64,000 nucleotides of DNA, taken from Dehalococcoidales bacterium. Lineage in GTDB: Bacteria > Chloroflexota > Dehalococcoidia > Dehalococcoidales > UBA2162. Below are positions 13,072 to 23,015 of this stretch, one piece after another (position 1 is the first letter of the stretch; each line of letters begins with the position of its first letter). A program made the position numbers and the translations under genes. The notes below the pieces were generated by a model, which was given only the letters and a program-made list of their open reading frames with translations, searched no databases and had not been told where the DNA came from. The stretch is taken from contig JAFGCW010000045.1 of assembly GCA_016932435.1 (NCBI GenBank), positions 1 to 64,000 on the forward strand, written 5' to 3'.

Positions 13072-14100
13072 ATGGCAGTTAAACCTATCGAATGGATTGG
13101 TGACAGGGTAAAGATCCTCGACCAGACGAAACTTCCGCTCGAGGAAGCATACCTGGAAACGGATGATTACCTCGAAGTATGCACGGCAATCAAACAACTG
13201 GTAGTTCGCGGCGCACCGTCTATCGGCGTGGCCGGAGGGTATGCTATTGCACTCGGTGCTATAAAGATAAAGACTGACTTACAAGATACGTTCATAAAAG
13301 AGTACCAGCATATCAGCCGGACCGTTGCTGCAACGAGACCTACCGCCAGAAATCTGTTTTTCTCTGTCGAGAGGATGGACAAAGTTGCCGGAGCAGCAGG
13401 AACGGTGGACGAGATCAAACAGGCTCTTATCGATGAAGCGGTGAATATTCACACCGAAGAAGCTGAAGCTACGGAAAAACTCAGCAGTTACGGCGCTGAA
13501 CTCATCGACGATGGATTCACAGTTCTCACCCACTGCAATGCCGGACCTCTTGCCACTACCGGCTACGGCACCGCCCTGGGCGTGATAATCAAAGCTAAAG
13601 AACAGGGGAAAAATGTAAGTGTCTACGCTGATGAGACCCGTCCCCTGCTCCAGGGAGCAAGGTTGACCACCTGGGAATTGCAACAGGCAGGTGTGCCGGT
13701 AACACTGATAACCGACTCCATGGCAGGATATATGATGAGCCGGGGAAGGATAGACTGTGTTATCACCGGAGCGGACAGAATAACCGCCAACGGCGACACT
13801 GCCAATAAGATAGGTACCTACACCCTGGCGGTACTGGCAAAGGAACACAAAATCCCCTTTTACATCGCCGCTCCCTTCAGCACCATAGATACCTCGCTGA
13901 AAACCGGCGACGAAATCCCGATCGAGGAGCGCAAGCCGGAAGAAGTCACCCATTTCCGGGGAGTTCAGACTGCCCCCGACAAAACCGCGGTAGAAAATCC
14001 TGCCTTCGATGTTACTTCCCACCGCTACATCACTGCCATCATTACCGAGCGTGGTATAATCAGAGCACCCTTTGGGGAGGGGATAAAGAGATGGAAATAA
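13072..14100 (+). CDS. mtnA: S-methyl-5-thioribose-1-phosphate isomerase MtnA
   Basis: Converts 5-methylthioribose 1-phosphate to 5-methylthioribulose 1-phosphate in the methionine salvage pathway. It has 342 residues of the eIF2B-like isomerase family. Motif RGAPSIGVAGGYA is at about 46-58, the catalytic cysteine is C155 in THCNAGPLATTGYGTALG, and the catalytic aspartate is D235 in ITGADRI. The ATG directly follows the permease stop. It works after mtnP (14993), which supplies methylthioribose 1-phosphate. No mtnB-E genes are seen in the window, so salvage may stop or divert after this step. Confidence 0.95.
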   Translation: MAVKPIEWIGDRVKILDQTKLPLEEAYLETDDYLEVCTAIKQLVVRGAPSIGVAGGYAIALGAIKIKTDLQDTFIKEYQHISRTVAATRPTARNLFFSVERMDKVAGAAGTVDEIKQALIDEAVNIHTEEAEATEKLSSYGAELIDDGFTVLTHCNAGPLATTGYGTALGVIIKAKEQGKNVSVYADETRPLLQGARLTTWELQQAGVPVTLITDSMAGYMMSRGRIDCVITGADRITANGDTANKIGTYTLAVLAKEHKIPFYIAAPFSTIDTSLKTGDEIPIEERKPEEVTHFRGVQTAPDKTAVENPAFDVTSHRYITAIITERGIIRAPFGEGIKRWK

Positions 14101-14480
14101 GTGATTTGATTTACAAAGCGTACGAAGTGGTCGGGAAATACAGGTCAAGCGACGATTGCATCAGCGGAGGAGTAGGAGCAGCACTGACAACTAAAGCAGG
14201 CAACGTTTACACGGGTGTATGTATAGATTGTGCCTGTAGCCTTGGTTTTTGCGCTGAGCATTCGGCTATTGCTGAAATGTTGAAACATAAAGAGTCAGAA
14301 ATCACCATGATAGTAGCTATTAATGAAAATAAAGAGATTGCTCCACCCTGTGGAAGCTGCAGAGAACTGATTTACCAGGTTAACAAATCAAACATTGATA
14401 CTGAAATAGTATTAAGTGAGAATAAGACAATACCGCTCAAAGAACTATTACCATATCGGTGGCAGGAAATATGGGCGTAA
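14091..14480 (+). CDS. cytidine deaminase family protein
   Basis: A 129-residue zinc-dependent deaminase. The zinc/proton-shuttle motif CAE is at C54-E56 (GFCAEHSAI) and PCGSC at 86-90. Hydrolytic deamination of cytidine, deoxycytidine or a related nucleoside is expected. The segment before the motif (VCIDCACSLG) differs from the NVENAS type of classic Cdd and is closer to the cytidine/blasticidin-S deaminase branch, so the substrate may differ. It overlaps the end of mtnA by 10 bp. Confidence 0.85.
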   Translation: MEISDLIYKAYEVVGKYRSSDDCISGGVGAALTTKAGNVYTGVCIDCACSLGFCAEHSAIAEMLKHKESEITMIVAINENKEIAPPCGSCRELIYQVNKSNIDTEIVLSENKTIPLKELLPYRWQEIWA

Positions 14481-14563
14481 ATTATGACTTATCGGGGAGA
14501 TCAGGTTAAGTTAATTCGCCAAATCGTATATAATGGACAGTATATTCCGGTGGAGGGGAAAAG

Positions 14564-14782
14564 ATGAAAATCAAGGAACTTACAGTTGGGCAATTACAGG
14601 CTCTGATAGAAGATACCATTGAAGCCAAGATGGAGGAAATTTTAGGTGATCCTGACGAAGGGCTGGAATTAACAGATGAAGCCAAAGTTAAGATTGAAGA
14701 ATCACTGGCTGCTTTAAAACGTGGGGAGAAACAAATACCACTTGAGAAAGTGGCTAATAATCTCGGATTGCAGTGGAATTGA
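14564..14782 (+). CDS. antitoxin-like small protein (72 aa), apparently without a toxin partner
   Basis: A 72-residue acidic, helical protein. The segment GDPDEGLELTDEAKVKI followed by RGEKQIPLEKVANNLGL resembles small antitoxins of RelE/ParE-type toxin pairs seen in cyanobacteria and Chloroflexota. A good ribosome binding site (GGAGGGGAAAAG) precedes the ATG. No toxin-sized frame follows; the next 200 bp are palindromic repeats and then mtnP. It is therefore an orphan or the remains of a toxin-antitoxin pair. The call rests on family resemblance. Confidence 0.6.
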   Translation: MKIKELTVGQLQALIEDTIEAKMEEILGDPDEGLELTDEAKVKIEESLAALKRGEKQIPLEKVANNLGLQWN

Positions 14783-14815
14783 TATTTCATAACATAAGGC
14801 TTTTTATATTTATTG

Positions 14816-14862
14816 AGATTACTACGTCGTCCGCCTAAGGCGGACTCCTCGTAATGACACTT
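14816..14862. repeat. palindromic dispersed-repeat-like element
   Basis: A hairpin with a perfect core GTCCGCC-taa-GGCGGAC, flanked by ATTACtACG ... CGTAATGACA. It strongly resembles the dispersed element of form 'TGAGATTGC..CG..CTCGCAATGACA' found in many bacterial genomes. It lies between the antitoxin-like gene and mtnP. Confidence 0.55.
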
Positions 14863-14918
14863 ATGTTTAATTTGTAACTTATACTTAAAATTTATCCGAA
14901 GTAACCTTGAAATAACAT

Positions 14919-14943
14919 GTCATCTCGCGAATGCGGGAATCTA
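14919..14943. repeat. short palindromic dispersed-repeat-like element
   Basis: TGTCATCTCGCGAATGCGGG followed by AATCT resembles the widespread 'TGTCATTCCCGCGAAAGCGGGAATC' element, with a small CGCG/GCGG-type stem. It lies about 60 bp after the preceding palindromic element and about 50 bp before mtnP. Confidence 0.5.
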
Positions 14944-14992
14944 TTACTAATAGTATAGTTAAAATAGGTGTACACTCACTGGGAGGAACTAA

Positions 14993-15853
14993 ATGCCTGA
15001 AGCTAAAATCGGGGTTATCGGAGGAACCGGGCTTTATAATATCGAGGGTATGACGGATATCGAGGAAGTCAGTATCGATACTCCGTTCGGTAAACCCAGT
15101 GACAGTTTCATAATCGGTAAACTCGAGGGTACGGGAATAGCCTTCCTTTCGAGACACGGCAGGGGGCACAAAATATCGCCTACCGAATTACCCAATAAGG
15201 CGAATATCTACGCGATGAAATCGTTGGGTGTGGAACACATCATCGCTTCCTGCTCCGCCGGCAGCTTCAAGAAAGAGATCGAGCCGGGACACCTGCTTAT
15301 CCCCGACCAGATAATAGACCGTACCCGACTGAGAGACAGTACCTTCTTCGGCGACGGGATAGTCGGGCATATACCCTTTACCGACCCCTTCTGCCCTGTC
15401 CTGAGCGATATATTATATGAATCAGCGAAGGAAACAGGAACGACCGTCCACAAGGGAGGGACCTTCGTGGTGATGGAAGGACCGGCGTTCTCCACCCGGG
15501 CCGAATCCCGGCTGTACAGGTCATGGGGCGCCGACCTGATAGGAATGACTACCCTGCCGGAGGCAAAGCTGGCAAGGGAAGCCGAGATCTGCTACGCAGT
15601 TATCGGCTGCGTTACGGACTATGACAGCTGGTGGGAAAGCGCCGAGGCTATTACGGTAGATGTAATCCTGGGTATTATGCACCACAACGTGGATACTGCA
15701 AAGGAAATAATCAAGAAATCCGTCAGCCGGATACCGGAGAAACGGGAATGTCCCTGCCCCACCGCCTTGCAGACGGCGTTCGTCACCTCACCCGAAGCAA
15801 TGCCTGAAGAACAGAAGAAGAAACTCGGGATGATATTCGGGAAGTACCTGTAG
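14993..15853 (+). CDS. mtnP: S-methyl-5'-thioadenosine phosphorylase MtnP
   Basis: Cleaves methylthioadenosine with phosphate to adenine and methylthioribose 1-phosphate. It has 286 residues of the PNP/MTAP type II family. Visible motifs are IGVIGGTGLYNIEG at the N-terminus, the phosphate-binding LSRHGRGHKISPTELPNKAN, MEGPAFSTRAES and GMTTLPEAKLAREAEICY. GGAGGAAC precedes the ATG. Its product feeds MtnA, encoded about 900 bp upstream, although repeats and two small genes separate them. Confidence 0.94.
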   Translation: MPEAKIGVIGGTGLYNIEGMTDIEEVSIDTPFGKPSDSFIIGKLEGTGIAFLSRHGRGHKISPTELPNKANIYAMKSLGVEHIIASCSAGSFKKEIEPGHLLIPDQIIDRTRLRDSTFFGDGIVGHIPFTDPFCPVLSDILYESAKETGTTVHKGGTFVVMEGPAFSTRAESRLYRSWGADLIGMTTLPEAKLAREAEICYAVIGCVTDYDSWWESAEAITVDVILGIMHHNVDTAKEIIKKSVSRIPEKRECPCPTALQTAFVTSPEAMPEEQKKKLGMIFGKYL

Positions 15854-15865
15854 TACAATACTAAT

Positions 15866-15978
15866 CGAAAATCCCCCTTAATCCCCCTTTTTCAAAGGGG
15901 GAAACACAACACAAGACACCCTTCAGAGCAGAGTAGTGTTGTTTCTTCTCCCTTTCGTAAAGGGAGAGTGAGTGGGAT
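15866..15978. repeat. MITE-like element with imperfect inverted ends
   Basis: The left end AAAATCCCCCTTAATCCCCC continues into a CCCCCTTTTTCAAAGGGGG hairpin. The right end, read on the opposite strand, gives AAATCCCACTCACTCTCCC with its own CCCTTTCGTAAAGGG hairpin. Inner GAAACACAACAC and GTGTTGTTTC are also inverted. The whole 113 bp can fold into one cruciform. The two outer hairpin types are common dispersed repeats in bacterial genomes. It lies between mtnP and the methionine synthase gene. Confidence 0.6.
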
Positions 15979-16030
15979 TTATTATATGCTACACTGTTAT
16001 ATAGACGAAAACAGGAGAAACATTGATAAG

Positions 16031-17056
16031 ATGCCAGATATGGATTTCGGCTGTCTGCCGACGATAATAGGAAGCATGCCACAGGAGGACGCGTCGTCGG
16101 CATGCAACCAGGTAACACACTACCTGAAGGATATCCCGGCCTGGCCGCAGTTGCCGGAACGTTCCTTCCTAGAGAATATGTACGTCCAGTACAGTGAGGG
16201 ATTTCCCGGTGTGATAGTTGAAAACAACAGGATATACGTCGATAAGGTAAAATCGGAAGGCAAAGAACTTGAAAATCTCTACAGCGCCTATATTGAAAAC
16301 GATTTCAGCCAGTACAAAATAAGCCCTGAATATGCCGCCGGACTCCATTATTTCCTGGGTATGGACAGTCTTTCACCGAAAGCTGTCAAAGGCCAGGTAA
16401 CCGGCCCGGTAAGCTGGGGGCTGACGGTTACCGATGAAAACAAGAAATCGGTGATTTACGACGATGTCCTGGGAGACGCCGCAGCCCGGCTGCTCAGGCT
16501 AAAGGCAGCCTGGATGGAGAACGCCCTCAGAAAACTGTCGAAAAACACGATTATTTTTCTCGATGAACCCTACATGGTCTCGTTCGGCTCGGCCTTCTTC
16601 TCGCTTTCACGCGAGAAAGTTATTGAATTGATGGAGGAAGTGCTGGGAGGAATCTCCGGACTGAAGGGAGTGCACTGCTGCGGCAATACCGACTGGTCGG
16701 TGCTGCTGGATACCAGCATCGATATACTGAATTTCGATACGTTTAACTACGCGGAGTCTCTTACCCTCTATCCTGCCGAGGTAAAGAAATTCATTGACCG
16801 GGGTGGTGTCATCGCCTGGGGAATTGTTGCCAACGACGAAGAATCACTCGCCGGTGAAACAGTTGCCAGCCTGAAAGACCGCCTGGAAGAAGCTATAGCT
16901 CCTTTCACAAGAAACGGTATTAAATTCGACCAGCTTGTGAAACAAAGTCTGCTGACACCTAGCTGCTCGTTAGCATCCATGTCCGTAGACGCCGCCGGAA
17001 GGGCGCTTGAATTACTGGTCGATCTTTCCGATAATATAAGAAGGCGATATTTGTAA
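16031..17056 (+). CDS. core methionine synthase (MetE C-terminal-like)
   Basis: A 341-residue protein of the cobalamin-independent methionine synthase catalytic domain only, without the N-terminal half of MetE. Zinc ligands are visible as H and C in GVHCCGN and a C in TPSCSLASM; the N-terminus begins PTIIGSMPQ. Short 'core' MetE proteins, including one studied from Dehalococcoides, take the methyl group from methylcobalamin rather than folate. With ahcY and metK nearby, homocysteine methylation is the likely job. The start is uncertain: 16031 is chosen because the earlier GTG at 15968 lies in the repeat, but its AGGAGA is rather far away (about 14 bp); ATG 15986 is the alternative. Confidence 0.82.
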   Translation: MPDMDFGCLPTIIGSMPQEDASSACNQVTHYLKDIPAWPQLPERSFLENMYVQYSEGFPGVIVENNRIYVDKVKSEGKELENLYSAYIENDFSQYKISPEYAAGLHYFLGMDSLSPKAVKGQVTGPVSWGLTVTDENKKSVIYDDVLGDAAARLLRLKAAWMENALRKLSKNTIIFLDEPYMVSFGSAFFSLSREKVIELMEEVLGGISGLKGVHCCGNTDWSVLLDTSIDILNFDTFNYAESLTLYPAEVKKFIDRGGVIAWGIVANDEESLAGETVASLKDRLEEAIAPFTRNGIKFDQLVKQSLLTPSCSLASMSVDAAGRALELLVDLSDNIRRRYL

Positions 17057-17071
17057 AGAGGTACAATCCTG

Positions 17072-17272
17072 ATGGAGTGCAACCTGGAAAAGAACAAAGA
17101 AAACTGTCCGTGTACCTATACGTCATGCTCCAGGAAAGGAAAATGCTGTGAATGCATATCCTATCACCTGAAACACGAAGAATTACCTGCCTGCGCGTTT
17201 TCCGCCGAAGTGGAGAAAACCTACGACCGTTCATTCGGCAGATTCGTCCAAGAATACCAGGCCAAACATTAA
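17072..17272 (+). CDS. DUF6485-like cysteine-rich small protein
   Basis: A 66-residue protein with eight cysteines in the pattern C..N...C.C.YTSC.RKG.CC.C..YH, then C in LPACAFS. The layout suggests a metal-binding or Fe-S mini-protein and matches the DUF6485 family by eye. It lies 15 bp after the core methionine synthase and is probably cotranscribed. Function unknown. Its position raises a possible accessory role in methyl or corrinoid chemistry, which is inference only. Confidence 0.75.
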   Translation: MECNLEKNKENCPCTYTSCSRKGKCCECISYHLKHEELPACAFSAEVEKTYDRSFGRFVQEYQAKH

Positions 17273-17301
17273 ATATCATATAGAATGGTTAATAAGGAAT
17301 C

Positions 17302-17394
17302 ATGAACAAATCAAAAAAAGTAGCACTTAAAAAACAGAAAGCGAAAAAGAAGAAACTGGAAGCAAAGAGAAAGGCTGGCGAGATCCCGGCCTGA
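17302..17394 (+). CDS. very small lysine-rich protein (30 aa)
   Basis: ATG at 17302 follows AAGGA and opens a 30-codon frame beginning MNKSKKVALKKQKAKKKK and ending with TGA at 17394. About half of the residues are lysine or arginine, and a single amphipathic helix is likely. Similar tiny basic proteins with a KKKKLEAKRKA pattern occur in related bacteria, as far as I recall, and may bind RNA or ribosomes. It directly follows the DUF6485 gene, so it may be the last gene of that unit. Confidence 0.55.
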   Translation: MNKSKKVALKKQKAKKKKLEAKRKAGEIPA

Positions 17395-17493
17395 TTCGGC
17401 TTCGGCTGCCTTAATCTACCTTTATGTATTGCTGGTATAGTTAATACTTCTTATTATCGTAGCCGTTAACATCGTTCATCAGCAGTAAAAAGC

Positions 17494-17502
17494 TGTTATA
17501 AT
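17494..17502 (+). promoter_or_regulatory. extended -10 promoter
   Basis: TGTTATAAT is an extended -10 about 30 bp upstream of the kinase-like gene. No clear -35 is present. The 124 bp between 17394 and 17519 hold nothing else that I can see. Confidence 0.5.
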
Positions 17503-17533
17503 AAACTATAGATAATTCGTGAATGAGGGTATT

Positions 17534-18535
17534 TTGTCTGAACCTCCTGATTTGGCACAAGCGTTATTAAATCCTGATTGTTACCCCGGTACACCATCAG
17601 ATATTAAACTGGTACAAACCTCAACATCTTATGTTTTCCTCACCGGTGATTTTGCCTATAAGATAAAAAAGCCGGTCGATCCCGGATATCTGGACTATAC
17701 CACGCTCGATAAACGCCGTTTTTATTGTAACCGTGAAGTATCGTTAAACCGCCGCCTGTGCCCTGATATTTACCTCGATACCGTATCTATAACCGAAGGT
17801 AAAGAAGGGCTGTCGGTAGAAGGTAAGGGAAAATCGCTCGAATTCGCCGTAAAAATGAAACAGATGCCGGGAGAATCAATGCTGAGCACTCTCCTGGAGG
17901 AGGATGGCATCACACACAGCGTAATGCATGACATCGCTGGGAAAATGGCCGAATTTCACGAAAAAGCAGCAACATCTGAAACCATAAAAGGCTATGGTGA
18001 TATCGAATTCATACTCACCGGAACGGAAGATAACTTCATTGACTCAATCAGGTTCATCAGTAAAACCATCTCTCAGAAAAGTTACCGTGACATCAAGGAC
18101 TATACCAACAGCTTTCTCGAAAAGAAAACCGAACTATTCTATGAGAGAATTGCCGATAACAAAATAAGGGACTGCCACGGGGATGTACGGGCTAAACATA
18201 TCTGTGTTGCGGATGATATTTATATTTTCGATTGCATCGAATTTAATGACAGCCTGAGATACGGTGACGTAGCTTCGGAAGTCGCCTTACTTGCAATGGA
18301 CCTTGACCGGTATGGAAGAACCGACCTTTCGCGTGCTTTTGTCGATGCCTACGTATCAATCACAGGTGATGAAGACCTGCCCGATATACTGAACTTCTAC
18401 AAGTGCTATCGCGCCTACTATCGCGGCAGGATAGAAAGCATGAAGCTGGATATCCCGAATATCTCAGAAGAGCAGGTAGCAGAGGTTACTGAAACCGCGG
18501 GCAAATACTTCGAACTGGCAGAGTCCTACATTTAG
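17534..18535 (+). CDS. aminoglycoside phosphotransferase-like kinase (COG2187 type)
   Basis: A 333-residue protein-kinase-fold enzyme. The N-lobe contains YVFLTGDFAYKIKKPVDPGYLDY with the ATP-binding lysine in YKIKKP. The catalytic segment RDCHGDVRAKHIC supplies the HGD motif, and IFDCIEFND the metal-binding DxxEF. In many bacteria this module is fused to a P-loop kinase (COG0645); here only the phosphotransferase half is present. Substrate unknown. TTG at 17534, with GAGGG just upstream, is preferred to the GTG at 17519. The gene is the first of a short set with a GNAT and a radical SAM gene. Confidence 0.8.
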   Translation: MSEPPDLAQALLNPDCYPGTPSDIKLVQTSTSYVFLTGDFAYKIKKPVDPGYLDYTTLDKRRFYCNREVSLNRRLCPDIYLDTVSITEGKEGLSVEGKGKSLEFAVKMKQMPGESMLSTLLEEDGITHSVMHDIAGKMAEFHEKAATSETIKGYGDIEFILTGTEDNFIDSIRFISKTISQKSYRDIKDYTNSFLEKKTELFYERIADNKIRDCHGDVRAKHICVADDIYIFDCIEFNDSLRYGDVASEVALLAMDLDRYGRTDLSRAFVDAYVSITGDEDLPDILNFYKCYRAYYRGRIESMKLDIPNISEEQVAEVTETAGKYFELAESYI

Positions 18536-18592
18536 GGAAACCACTTATTCTATGTGGCTGTTTCCTCTGGCTATAGTATACTTCATACCAGA

Positions 18593-19108
18593 ATGGCAGA
18601 TGAATCATTTACTATCAGACCGGTTAGCGAAGCAGATAAAGACTGGATCAACTCTTTTCTTGAGGAATACTGGGGTTCCACCAGGTTCGTAACCCGTGGC
18701 AGGCTCTTTTTTGCTGATGAGAATCCGGGATTTTTCACTTTCGAAGATGATAAACCCGTCAGCCTTATTACCTATGAAATAATCGGTAACGAGTGCGAGA
18801 TAACTACTCTGACAAGTCTCGCAGAGCGAAAAGGAATCGGCACCGCCCTGATAAACGCAGTGAAAGACGTTGCGCTACAAGCCGGTTGCAAACGACTCGT
18901 GGTAATTACCACCAATGACAATACGCATGCCATACGCTTCTACCAGAGATACGGTTTCACTATCGCAACCATATATCCGAACTCAATGGAAGAAGCCCGA
19001 AAGATAAAACCGGAAATTCCTCTTACCGGCAATGACGGCATACCTCTCAGGGATGAAATAGAGTTTGAAATACATTTATTAAACGGAAAAGGAGGATTAC
19101 CATGTTAA
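18593..19108 (+). CDS. GNAT family N-acetyltransferase
   Basis: A 171-residue acetyltransferase with the acetyl-CoA loop AERKGIGTALINAVKDVA and the later N-D-N-T-HAIRFYQRYGF element typical of GNATs. It starts at ATG 18593 (MADESFTIRPVSEADKD); an earlier in-frame start at 18554 adds an implausible tail. It overlaps the radical SAM gene by 7 bp, so the two are very likely cotranslated. The acceptor substrate is unknown; the coupling suggests a shared pathway. Confidence 0.85.
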   Translation: MADESFTIRPVSEADKDWINSFLEEYWGSTRFVTRGRLFFADENPGFFTFEDDKPVSLITYEIIGNECEITTLTSLAERKGIGTALINAVKDVALQAGCKRLVVITTNDNTHAIRFYQRYGFTIATIYPNSMEEARKIKPEIPLTGNDGIPLRDEIEFEIHLLNGKGGLPC

Positions 19109-19998
19109 CGGGCTTACACCTCCTTCTTACCTATCAATGCAACTCCGAATGCGACCACTGTTTCCTGTATTGCAGTCCCCGTTCTCAAGGAACTTTCACC
19201 CTGAATCAAATACGTACTCTCCTGGAAGAAGCCAGGAAGATCGGAACGATGGAGTCCGTATACTTCGAAGGCGGAGAAGCCTTTCTCTATTATCCAATCC
19301 TCCTGGAAGGTATCAGAATAGCACGGGAAGCAGGCTTTAACACAGGTATTGTAACAAACGCTTATTTTGCCACCGATGATGAAGATATCAAACTATGGCT
19401 GAAGCCACTTGTCGAACTCGGGATCAGCGACCTCAGTATCAGCAATGACCCCTATCATTATGGTGATGAGAAGGATAATCCGGCAGAGCGTGCCCGAAAA
19501 GCTGCCCGGGAACTCGGCTTGCCTGTCGGTGAAATCCATATCGATGAACCTACCATTTCTAAGGATACAGACCATGAAAAAGGTGAAGCTATTATCGGCG
19601 GCAGTACCATGTTTCGTGGGAGAGCTGTTGACAAGTTGATATCAGGTCTGCCTACACGATACTGGGAGGAATTCACCGAATGTCCGTATGAAAACCTGGA
19701 ATCCCCGGGACGCGTCCACATCGATGCCTACGGCAATGTTCATATCTGCCAGGGAATCAGCATGGGCAATATCTGGCAAACGCCATTATCGGTGATCGAT
19801 AATACCTGGAATGCGGCTTCACATCCCATCTGTGGCCCCCTGGTCAAAGGCGGACCGGCTCAACTCATCAGAGAATACGGCATCGACCATGAAGACGAAT
19901 ACGTTGATGCCTGCCATTGCTGTTACCTTGTTCGAAAATCACTTCTTGACCGTTTTCCACAGTATCTTTCACCTCAGCAAGTTTACGGTTTAGAATAA
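19102..19998 (+). CDS. radical SAM protein with SPASM-like C-terminus
   Basis: A 298-residue protein with the radical SAM cluster motif C13-x3-C17-x2-C20 (TYQCNSECDHC), then EGGEAFLY and a TIM-barrel-like core. The C-terminal part has further cysteines: C194, C216 in HICQG, C244, and C271, C273, C274 in ACHCCYL. Together with GNIWQTPLS they resemble a SPASM or twitch auxiliary cluster domain. Such proteins often modify peptides or act in maturation. No obvious precursor peptide is adjacent. It is co-translated with the GNAT and followed after about 140 bp by the AT-hook-like protein. Confidence 0.85.
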   Translation: MLTGLHLLLTYQCNSECDHCFLYCSPRSQGTFTLNQIRTLLEEARKIGTMESVYFEGGEAFLYYPILLEGIRIAREAGFNTGIVTNAYFATDDEDIKLWLKPLVELGISDLSISNDPYHYGDEKDNPAERARKAARELGLPVGEIHIDEPTISKDTDHEKGEAIIGGSTMFRGRAVDKLISGLPTRYWEEFTECPYENLESPGRVHIDAYGNVHICQGISMGNIWQTPLSVIDNTWNAASHPICGPLVKGGPAQLIREYGIDHEDEYVDACHCCYLVRKSLLDRFPQYLSPQQVYGLE

Positions 19999-20140
19999 AG
20001 CCAGCAACACAAAAACGTGAATATATGGTATTATTAAGAGAATTTCAATTAATATATTCAGCCGAATTTCTCACCCCCACCTATGATAAAATACTGACTC
20101 GGGTGAGCCATTTATAAAAAACAAAGAATAATCACTAAGC

Positions 20141-20371
20141 ATGAGTAAAACAGGAAGACCTTCGAAAGAAGAAGCAGTAAACCATCCTCTGCATGGGCAT
20201 TTCAATGGTGATGTACCATGGATCGACGGTTGCAAGGAATACGACAGGGATACCTGCCTTGATTGCCCGGTACCGCTAGGAGAATGCCCCGCTGAGAATC
20301 CGCGTCTTCACAAGGGTGGAAGACCGAAGGGAAGTAAAAACAAGGAGGGTTCACCTCAAAGCGAACCCTGA
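20141..20371 (+). CDS. small cysteine protein with AT-hook-like ends
   Basis: A 76-residue basic protein. An AT-hook-like GRP occurs at residues 5-7 (KTGRPSKEE) and a near-canonical one at 59-68 (GGRPKGSKNK). Between them lies a four-cysteine cluster C31, C39, C42, C49, which may bind zinc. Minor-groove DNA binding is the inference from the GRP cores. The gene stands between the radical SAM gene and ahcY, with 51 bp to ahcY. I do not recognise the family. Confidence 0.6.
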   Translation: MSKTGRPSKEEAVNHPLHGHFNGDVPWIDGCKEYDRDTCLDCPVPLGECPAENPRLHKGGRPKGSKNKEGSPQSEP

Positions 20372-20419
20372 CATTTTATCGATAAACACATGGAGAAACA
20401 CTATTCTAATAAGGAGTAA

Positions 20420-21688
<1,269 letters not shown>

Positions 21689-21699
21689 AAGGGGGAAAT

Positions 21700-22902
21700 A
21701 TGACAAATAGATTCAGCAGTTCACCTAAATATCTGTTAACCTCGGAATCCGTTACCGAGGGACATCCGGATAAAGTATGCGACCAGATATCGGACGCGAT
21801 TCTGGATGCGATCATGAAAGAAGACCCTATGGGCAGGGTTGCCTGCGAGACGGCAACTACCACCGGACTGGTAGTAGTTCTTGGTGAAATCACTACAAGC
21901 TGCTACATCGACGTGCAGAGTATCGTCAGGGAAGTAGTTCGCGATATCGGCTACACAAATCCGGAATATGGTTTTGACTGCCTTTCCTGCGGTGTCCTGA
22001 ACGGCATCAAAGAACAGTCTACGGATATCGATATGGGCGTCAGCCAGTCACAGGAAGCCAAAGGAGGAGCAGCTGACGATCTTGAGAAGGTCGGTGCCGG
22101 CGACCAGGGAATGATGTTCGGATATGCCTGTACCGAAACTCCCGAACTGATGCCATTACCCATTTCCCTGGCTCATAAACTCAGCCAGCAACTGGCAAAA
22201 GTCAGGAAAGACGGAACACTTCCCTATCTACGACCGGATGGAAAATCCCAGGTTACGGTTGAGTATAATATGGGCGTCGCGAAACGTGTCACCAGCGTGG
22301 TAATCGCGGCCCAGCATGATGACACCGACCGAGCCCTGATGGAAAAAGATATCATGGAGAAGGTTATAAAACCAATCGTTCCCGCTGAGTTGATGGATGG
22401 CGAAACCAAATACTACGTTAACGCAACCGGAAGATTCGTTATCGGCGGACCGGTATCGGATACCGGTTTCACCGGGCGTAAAATCCTGGTAGATACCTAT
22501 GGTGGTATTGCCAGGCATGGCGGAGGAGCCTTCTCAGGGAAAGATCCGACGAAGGTAGACCGCACGGCAGCCTACGCAGCCCGGTACATCGCTAAAAATT
22601 GTGTTGCCGCCGGACTCGCTGACCGACTGGAGATCCAGCTTTCTTACGTTATCGGCGTTGCTCATCCGCTTTCAGTTTCGATTGAAACCTTCGGTACGGC
22701 AAAGGTTGACGAAGACCTTATCGAAAACCTGGTAATGAAGCACTTCGACCTCAGGCCGGGTGCGATTATTCGTGATTTCGACCTTCGGCGTCCAATATTC
22801 AGGCAGACAGCCGCTTACGGCCACTTCGGCCGTGACGACCTTGACCTGCCCTGGGAGAAAACCGATAAGGCAGAGATTCTCAAGAAAGAAGCCTTTGGCT
22901 AA
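21700..22902 (+). CDS. metK: S-adenosylmethionine synthetase MetK
   Basis: Makes SAM from ATP and methionine. It has 400 residues. Visible motifs are [23 protein letters not shown] at the N-terminus, [12 protein letters not shown] (the ATP/methionine loop), [21 protein letters not shown] and [19 protein letters not shown]. All are complete. It lies 11 bp after ahcY, so SAH removal and SAM synthesis are coexpressed, and it ends at a clear terminator. SAM made here would feed the methyltransferases and radical SAM protein in the window. Confidence 0.97.
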   Translation: MTNRFSSSPKYLLTSESVTEGHPDKVCDQISDAILDAIMKEDPMGRVACETATTTGLVVVLGEITTSCYIDVQSIVREVVRDIGYTNPEYGFDCLSCGVLNGIKEQSTDIDMGVSQSQEAKGGAADDLEKVGAGDQGMMFGYACTETPELMPLPISLAHKLSQQLAKVRKDGTLPYLRPDGKSQVTVEYNMGVAKRVTSVVIAAQHDDTDRALMEKDIMEKVIKPIVPAELMDGETKYYVNATGRFVIGGPVSDTGFTGRKILVDTYGGIARHGGGAFSGKDPTKVDRTAAYAARYIAKNCVAAGLADRLEIQLSYVIGVAHPLSVSIETFGTAKVDEDLIENLVMKHFDLRPGAIIRDFDLRRPIFRQTAAYGHFGRDDLDLPWEKTDKAEILKKEAFG

Positions 22903-22920
22903 TTCTACAGGTATCATGTA

Positions 22921-22954
22921 AAAAGGGGTGATTTATAAATCACCCCTTTTTTTA
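22921..22954 (+). terminator. rho-independent terminator after metK
   Basis: AAAAGGGGTGATTTATAAATCACCCCTTTT is a perfect inverted repeat with a TTTTTTT run. It lies 19 bp after the metK stop and is the clear end of the ahcY-metK transcript. Confidence 0.92.
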
Positions 22955-23015
22955 TTTGTAACCTTCTGATACACTCAGAATGAAGGTTGTTAAAACTATC
23001 TATCAAGGAAGTATA

